From CAYQIM01 sp964417555 (GTDB taxonomy: Bacteria; Pseudomonadota; Gammaproteobacteria; Diplorickettsiales; Diplorickettsiaceae): 64,000 nucleotides of DNA. Location of the stretch: contig CAYQIM010000038.1 in the NCBI GenBank assembly GCA_964417555.1, forward strand, positions 174,964 through 238,963. The letters are read 5' to 3'. Made by a program: the position numbers and the translations under genes. Below, one piece after another: positions 60,397 through 64,000 of the stretch; within the stretch, counting starts at the first letter, position 1, and each line of letters starts with the position of its first letter. The notes below the pieces were generated by a model. The model ran no database searches and was not told where the DNA came from. It saw only the letters and a program-made list of their open reading frames with translations.

Positions 60397-61443
60397 ATGA
60401 GTATGTTATTTAACAAACCAAAACTTCTCATTGAGATAATTACACAACACACAGATTGCCATATTTATTATAAAAATAAAAATAATAATTATCGCTGGTG
60501 TAACAAGAAAGTAGCAGAAATTTTAAATCTAGAGGATGAAGATTCTATCTGTGGGAAAAGTGATTATGATTTATATGATAAAGATTTAGCGGATAAAGTC
60601 TGTAAAATCGATAGAAAAGTGCTTAAACGAGGGGAAGCTTATCTTTGTGAAGAAGAAGGTCTAGATAAAGATGGAAGGAAAGCCGTTTATCTGTCTAGAA
60701 AAGTACCTCTTTTCCATAATGAGAAAATTGTTGGATTAATTGGCATTTCAATGGATATTACAAAAATAAAACAAGCTGAAATAGCTAAAGAATATTTTAT
60801 TATGCATATGAATCATGATATTCGTACCCCTTTTTACGGTATCGTGGGTGTGTTATCAGCGCTTGAGAGTAAGGAAAATGATCCAAAGAAAAAGGAGTTA
60901 ATAAAAATAGGCCTGATGTCGAGCGAACGATTACTGAGTTTTATGAATGATATAAATAATCAGGTAGGCCATATTTCTTTAGATTATGAATTCTTTGATA
61001 TTAGCCAGATGGCAGGTGATATTGTTTTATTTTTAGAGGCAGCTATTCAAGCAAAAAGCTTAACCTTTATAAAGCAATGTGGTGCGCAGACTGTTTATAG
61101 TAATTCTTTTCGTATTAAGCACATTTTACTCAATCTATTAGGTAATGCGATTAAATTTACGGAAAGAGGTGGAGTACGTTTAGTGATAAATGCGCAATCC
61201 AATTTAACAATAACCGTGCATGATTCAGGAATAGGTATTGATAAAAAATATCATAAGAAAATCTTTGAAGAATACTTTAAAGTGAAACCATTTTATAAGA
61301 ATAATGACTACGTTGGTGTGGGCAAAGGTCTTTATTTGGTAAAAAAATATGTCGAAGAATTACAAGGAAAAGTTACTGTTCAAAGTGCCGCTAATGAAGG
61401 ATCCACGTTTAGTGTAGAAATTCCTTTAAAGCATGAGCGATAA
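60397..61443 (+). CDS. PAS-domain sensor histidine kinase
   Basis: 348 residues without membrane spans: a PAS domain (about 15-125, HIYYKNKNNNYRWCNKKVAE, GISMDITKIKQAE), a HisKA dimer region with phospho-acceptor His140 in MNHDIRTPFYGIVG, and a HATPase domain with the N box (HILLNLLGNAIKF, Asn250), G1 (DSGIGID) and G2 (GVGKGLYLVKKY). There is no receiver domain and no response-regulator gene next to it. It is the last gene of the cyclodipeptide synthase operon. A soluble PAS kinase could sense a cytoplasmic ligand or redox state. Start is ATG 60397 or 60403. Confidence 0.9.
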   Translation: MSMLFNKPKLLIEIITQHTDCHIYYKNKNNNYRWCNKKVAEILNLEDEDSICGKSDYDLYDKDLADKVCKIDRKVLKRGEAYLCEEEGLDKDGRKAVYLSRKVPLFHNEKIVGLIGISMDITKIKQAEIAKEYFIMHMNHDIRTPFYGIVGVLSALESKENDPKKKELIKIGLMSSERLLSFMNDINNQVGHISLDYEFFDISQMAGDIVLFLEAAIQAKSLTFIKQCGAQTVYSNSFRIKHILLNLLGNAIKFTERGGVRLVINAQSNLTITVHDSGIGIDKKYHKKIFEEYFKVKPFYKNNDYVGVGKGLYLVKKYVEELQGKVTVQSAANEGSTFSVEIPLKHER

Positions 61444-61616
61444 GTCGCATGAATAAAAACGCTATGTAAATAAACAGGAGCTATATTACCGTTTATCTCT
61501 TAGCTTAAAGCTAAAGCAACTCATATAGATCCTGTTTGATAGTGGAGAATGCCTCAACAAGATGGTATGATGATCTTACAATGTGTCACTTAGGAAATTA
61601 AGTTTATAACCTTTGG

Positions 61617-61940
61617 TTAAAAACGTGCAGTTTTCTTCATATAATCTTCTTTCAGGCGCCAATACAAATCTTCCGATAATCTACTATTACGATAATTATT
61701 TTGATAAGTAGTTAATCTTTGTATACGTTTCTCTATCTTATTCATTTGAGTAGCAAAAGCACGACGACCCATTAAATAGTTAAATATCTTAAAGAGCTGC
61801 GTATTAGCATGAGCTGTTGTTTGATAATCTGTGTAATTTTGAATGTTCTTTAGGGTTTCTTACGCTTCTATCGGGTGTATTTTTACAACATGTGCTTCAT
61901 TTAAGCCGATTCCTGCTTTTGTCCTATCTTTGATGTTTGC
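61617..61940 (-). pseudogene. Gene remnant (C-terminal part, nonsense codon)
   Basis: The minus strand is open over NIKDRTKAGIGL and EAHVVKIHPIEA, then a TAA (61860-61862), then ETLKNIQNYTDYQTTAHANT through LFKIFNYLMGRRAFATQ to YMKKTARF and a TAA at 61617. Upstream two more stops interrupt KVCREKNLYRPF, and another frame is open there, suggesting a frameshift. The composition is protein-like but the family is not recognised. The rest of 61444-62135 shows nothing further. Confidence 0.45.
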
Positions 61941-62135
61941 TTAGTATTGCTGGGCTTAAAAAGGTCTGTATAAATTTTTTTCTCTGCAAACTTTTATTTT
62001 TGTGCATTATCGTATGAGCTTAGATTGATAACTTTAGTTTAGTTCTTTTACTTAATTGGACAAGTACTTTATTAAGTGTTAATAATTAAATGTATATAAT
62101 CAATAATAAATTACATTTTTATTTGGAAATTAAAT

Positions 62136-62823
62136 ATGATTTCTTATAACCAAGCTAACCAAAATCAAAAAGATAATTTCTTTAAGTTGATAACAGGTAT
62201 TTTTAATCTCTATACGAGGGAAGGAGAACAACATTATCGTATTACTAAATCAAGTGATGCTATAATCGTAAGAGAAAGTACACAAACACCTCCTTCAATC
62301 TCTTTACGAAAAGATTTTCGAACTATAATGATTAACCTTAAAGAAATGGGCTTAATTGAATATAGAAGTAAAAGCTTGCAGGTTGGGCTACCAAATTCAG
62401 CGAGATTTTTTTCTTCTTCTGCCTAATTTTTCTCCAGCATTACAAGAATATATTAAAAACTGTCTACGAGAAAACCTTCGAGAAGAGTTTGAATATAATC
62501 CAATGTCTGCCGTTTTAATGAGTATTGCACCTTCTCCAATTACTCTTACTAGACGTTTAGAAATTCCAGTTAGATTGCCCAATGCTCATCTTGGTGTATC
62601 CAATGAGCATTATGATTTAGTAGAACTTCTGAATCTCCAGGAAAATTATGATGGAACAAGGAATGATCCTATAACGCGACAGCTGTTTAATCTCGGTCAA
62701 ATTGTTCCTGCTCCTGATATATTAGAGAAAATAAAAAGCCGCATGTTGGAGGCAAGAAATTTAGAGCCAAGTGCGCCCGAGCTGGAAGAAAGTAGCGATC
62801 AACTTGGAGTATTTAGACGCTAA
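62136..62823 (+). pseudogene. Unknown gene split by a frameshift at a run of seven T
   Basis: The first frame (ATG 62136, RNA-like start MISYNQANQNQKDNFFKLIT) runs to LPNSARFFSSSA and stops at 62426. The second frame is open across the same place and continues LLLPNFSPALQEYIKNCLRE to DQLGVFRR at 62823. Joining them at T7 (62406-62412) gives one protein of about 225 residues reading PNSARFF-LLLPNFSPALQ. The alternative is two overlapping genes, but the second frame has no ribosome-binding site before its first ATG (62356). No family recognised; charged, no membrane span. Ribosomal slippage at the T run is possible. Confidence 0.6.
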
Positions 62824-62851
62824 TAATCCAAATAAATTTTAACGAGTTATT

Positions 62852-63190
62852 CTAAAATCTCGCTTCTGCCACTTCATTAAGGAGATTAACATAGCGTTTT
62901 CTGTTTTTCTCAGTGAGATTTTTTAGTGATATTCTTTGCCAGTTTTTATCAACTCTTCTAGTCTATCCTCTGGAGCAGATAGACTAGCATGTTGATTACC
63001 GATGCCTGTGAATTAAGTAATGGCTCTCGATGTTTAAAAGCATCGTTTCTCAAGTTTTCGTCTTCAAGGAGCGTGTAAAGCAAGTGGGATAAGTCTTGCT
63101 GATGTAATCTTCAACCACTTGAAATTGTTCACCGAGCTGCTTTTCCGCCCGACTAAAGGCGCTTAAAAGAGATACACAGATGTTGTATAA
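62852..63190 (-). pseudogene. Decayed gene in three frames
   Basis: On the minus strand protein-like segments succeed one another in different frames: ICVSLLSAFSRAEKQLGEQF-QVVEDYISKTYP, then LLEDENLRNDAFKHREPLLN-SQASVINMLVYLLQRID, then LEELIKTGKEYH and KNWQRISLKNLTEKNRKRYV-NLLNEVAEARF ending at the TAG at 62852. The hydrophilic, helix-rich composition resembles the unknown accessory proteins of the region. At least two frameshifts are needed, so it is inactive. Family unknown. Confidence 0.5.
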
Positions 63191-63214
63191 CTCTTTGATT
63201 TAAAAGGATTTTAC

Positions 63215-63256
63215 TGGTGGGCCGTGATGGGGTCGAACCATCGACCAATAGATTAA
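63215..63256 (-). other. 3' half of a tRNA gene (probable attachment-site remnant)
   Basis: On the minus strand: AATCTATTGGTC, a perfect T arm GATGG-TTCGACC-CCATC, acceptor 3' strand ACGGCCC and ACCA. The sequence most resembles the 3' half of tRNA-Lys. The matching 5' acceptor GGGCCGT and a paired anticodon stem are missing upstream, so it is not a whole tRNA. Integrases commonly use tRNA 3' ends as attachment sites and leave such partial copies at the far end of an island. Confidence 0.65.
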
Positions 63257-63418
63257 TGAACTTAAGGTATTGATGAGCCAAAATAAGAGTTAACTTTAGA
63301 AGGTTAATCTTTCAGGTTAATTAAATCTTTATTAGTAAGATACATATTAAATTGCTTCAAAAAGTGAGATAAAAGTTATTATTTTAAAACACATATCAGA
63401 TAAAATTACTCTATCCTG

Positions 63419-63919
63419 ATGGAGATTTTGCAAACGCTTTATTCTTTTGAAGATACCTTTCCGAAGTTTGTAGGAAATAATCATTATATTGCTAACAGCG
63501 CTGACATCATTGGTGCTGTTATTATCCATAATAACGTGATTATCCTTTTTAACGCGGTTGTCCGTGGCGATAATGACGTTACCGAAATTGGTGAAAATAC
63601 CAATATTCAGGATGGTGTTGTTTTACATACTGATCCGGGTTGTTCCATGAAAATTGGAAAAGGTGTCACGATCGGACACAATGCTGTGTTTCATGGAAAA
63701 AGTATCGGGGACAACTCTGTTATAGCAATAGGTGCTGTCGTATTAGCCAACACAGTTATTGGTAAAAATTGTATGATTGGTGCAAATGCGTTGGTGCTTG
63801 AAAATCAAGAAATTCCGGATGGATCGCTTGTTATCGGTACAGGTAGAATTAAATCAAAATTGACCGAAAATCAAATAGAAAATCTAAAGAAATATTCACA
63901 ACATTCGACGAGACAATGA
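63419..63919 (+). CDS. Gamma-carbonic-anhydrase-family hexapeptide-repeat protein
   Basis: 166 residues forming a left-handed beta helix from hexapeptide repeats (IGENTNIQDGVVLHTD, IGKGVTIGHNAVFHGKSIGD, IGKNCMIGANALVLEN). The three zinc-binding histidines of the family are at His70, His87 and His92 and all are present. A C-terminal helix follows (KLTENQIENLKKYSQ). Members include true carbonic anhydrases and YrdA/PaaY-type relatives whose reaction is uncertain. The gene lies just beyond the tRNA remnant. No neighbours remain in the window to help. Confidence 0.87.
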   Translation: MEILQTLYSFEDTFPKFVGNNHYIANSADIIGAVIIHNNVIILFNAVVRGDNDVTEIGENTNIQDGVVLHTDPGCSMKIGKGVTIGHNAVFHGKSIGDNSVIAIGAVVLANTVIGKNCMIGANALVLENQEIPDGSLVIGTGRIKSKLTENQIENLKKYSQHSTRQ

Positions 63920-64000
63920 GAGCATTGCGGAAGCAATGCGAAGTTGAGGAGCCCGCGATAGGCGTGCGTTGACGGGCGAAGCAGGAAACGCATCACGCCG
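63920..64000 (+). repeat. Likely fourth copy of the structured repeat, cut by the window end
   Basis: GCATTGC-GGAA-GCAATGC forms a hairpin right after the carbonic-anhydrase-like gene, then GGGCGAAGCAGGAAACGCATCACGCC resembles GGGCAAAAGCAAAGCTTTCGCATCGCC of copy C. It lacks the TATACCGCTCG start. Its position directly after a stop codon is like that of copy A. Confidence 0.45.

Noticed and set aside
62356..62823. Independent gene starting at the ATG at 62356
   Set aside because: No ribosome-binding site, and its first residues (MNIEVKACRLGYQIQRD) are the out-of-frame reading of the upstream gene; a frameshifted single gene explains both frames better.
63215..63290. A complete functional tRNA on the minus strand
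   Set aside because: Only the T arm and the 3' acceptor strand pair properly; the 5' acceptor GGGCCGT, a D arm and a paired anticodon stem are not found upstream.
1..64000. CRISPR array, rRNA operon, replication origin or Dot/Icm secretion genes
   Set aside because: I looked for regularly spaced identical repeats, 16S/23S signatures, DnaA-box clusters and Dot/Icm proteins and saw none, so any effector label for unknown proteins stays speculative.

Overview
The window is AT-rich chromosomal DNA of a gammaproteobacterium. The core genes (TamA/TamB, BamB/BamE, Der, RatA/RatB, HemCDXY, PNPase/S15) and the neighbour orders pilW-hisS-yfgM-bamB-der, rpsO-pnp, gcvR-bcp and smpB-ssrA are all gammaproteobacterial. 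Large AT-rich coiled-coil or membrane proteins with no recognisable family, many decaying genes, reading-frame-preserving palindromic insertions and an XYP-type cyclodipeptide synthase point to an intracellular member of the Legionellales, most like Rickettsiella/Diplorickettsia. That assignment is inference from gene content; no rRNA or similarity search was available.

Layout. 1-4.2 kb: tamA-tamB (minus) and a PBP5-type carboxypeptidase. 4.5-9.5 kb: an acyltransferase, an 862-residue coiled-coil protein and an NCS2 permease. 9.7-15.5 kb: hemC, nth, an S24-like regulator, rpsO-pnp, a broken rhodanese gene and tRNA-Leu(CAG). 15.6-24.3 kb: a pyrimidine cluster, pyrD (Cys-type class 1)-carA-carB-[DinJ/YafQ toxin-antitoxin]-pyrB-pyrI-pyrC. 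24.3-30.5 kb: hemDXY (minus), pgk-pyk, fur. 30.6-38.7 kb: bamE, ratAB, smpB, tmRNA, gcvR-like, bcp, perM, guaA, guaB. 38.8-48.4 kb: a second S24-like regulator, a LuxR-type ligand domain without its HTH, gdpD, ndk-rlmN-pilW-hisS-yfgM-bamB-der. 48.4-57.9 kb: dam, a 758-residue membrane protein, rsmJ, a PmtA-like methyltransferase, hisC, coaX, a YdcF-like protein, an MFS transporter and GtrA. 58.1-61.4 kb: an accessory operon with a LuxR-type HTH protein, a membrane-anchored unknown, a cyclodipeptide synthase and a PAS histidine kinase. 61.4-63.3 kb: gene remnants and the 3' half of a tRNA, which looks like an old integration boundary. The window ends with a gamma-carbonic-anhydrase-like gene.

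Two repeat systems run through the region. The first is a palindromic element of about 125 bp (14890, 23523 and 56118 at exactly 125 bp; a deleted copy at 39524; a diverged relative at 48157). Two copies sit inside protein-coding sequence, in pyrC and the rhodanese gene, in the same frame and encode nearly the same 42-43-residue peptide, as Rickettsia palindromic elements do. The second is a structured repeat of 130-190 bp beginning TATACCGCTCG (4196, 10654, 27205, probably the window end, and a hairpin-only form at 41198). Its stems differ between copies but stay complementary. The most notable candidate system is the 58.1-61.4 kb operon: a predicted diketopiperazine-making enzyme lies beside a LuxR-type regulator and a sensor kinase, which suggests a small-molecule signalling circuit. 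This is inference from synteny.
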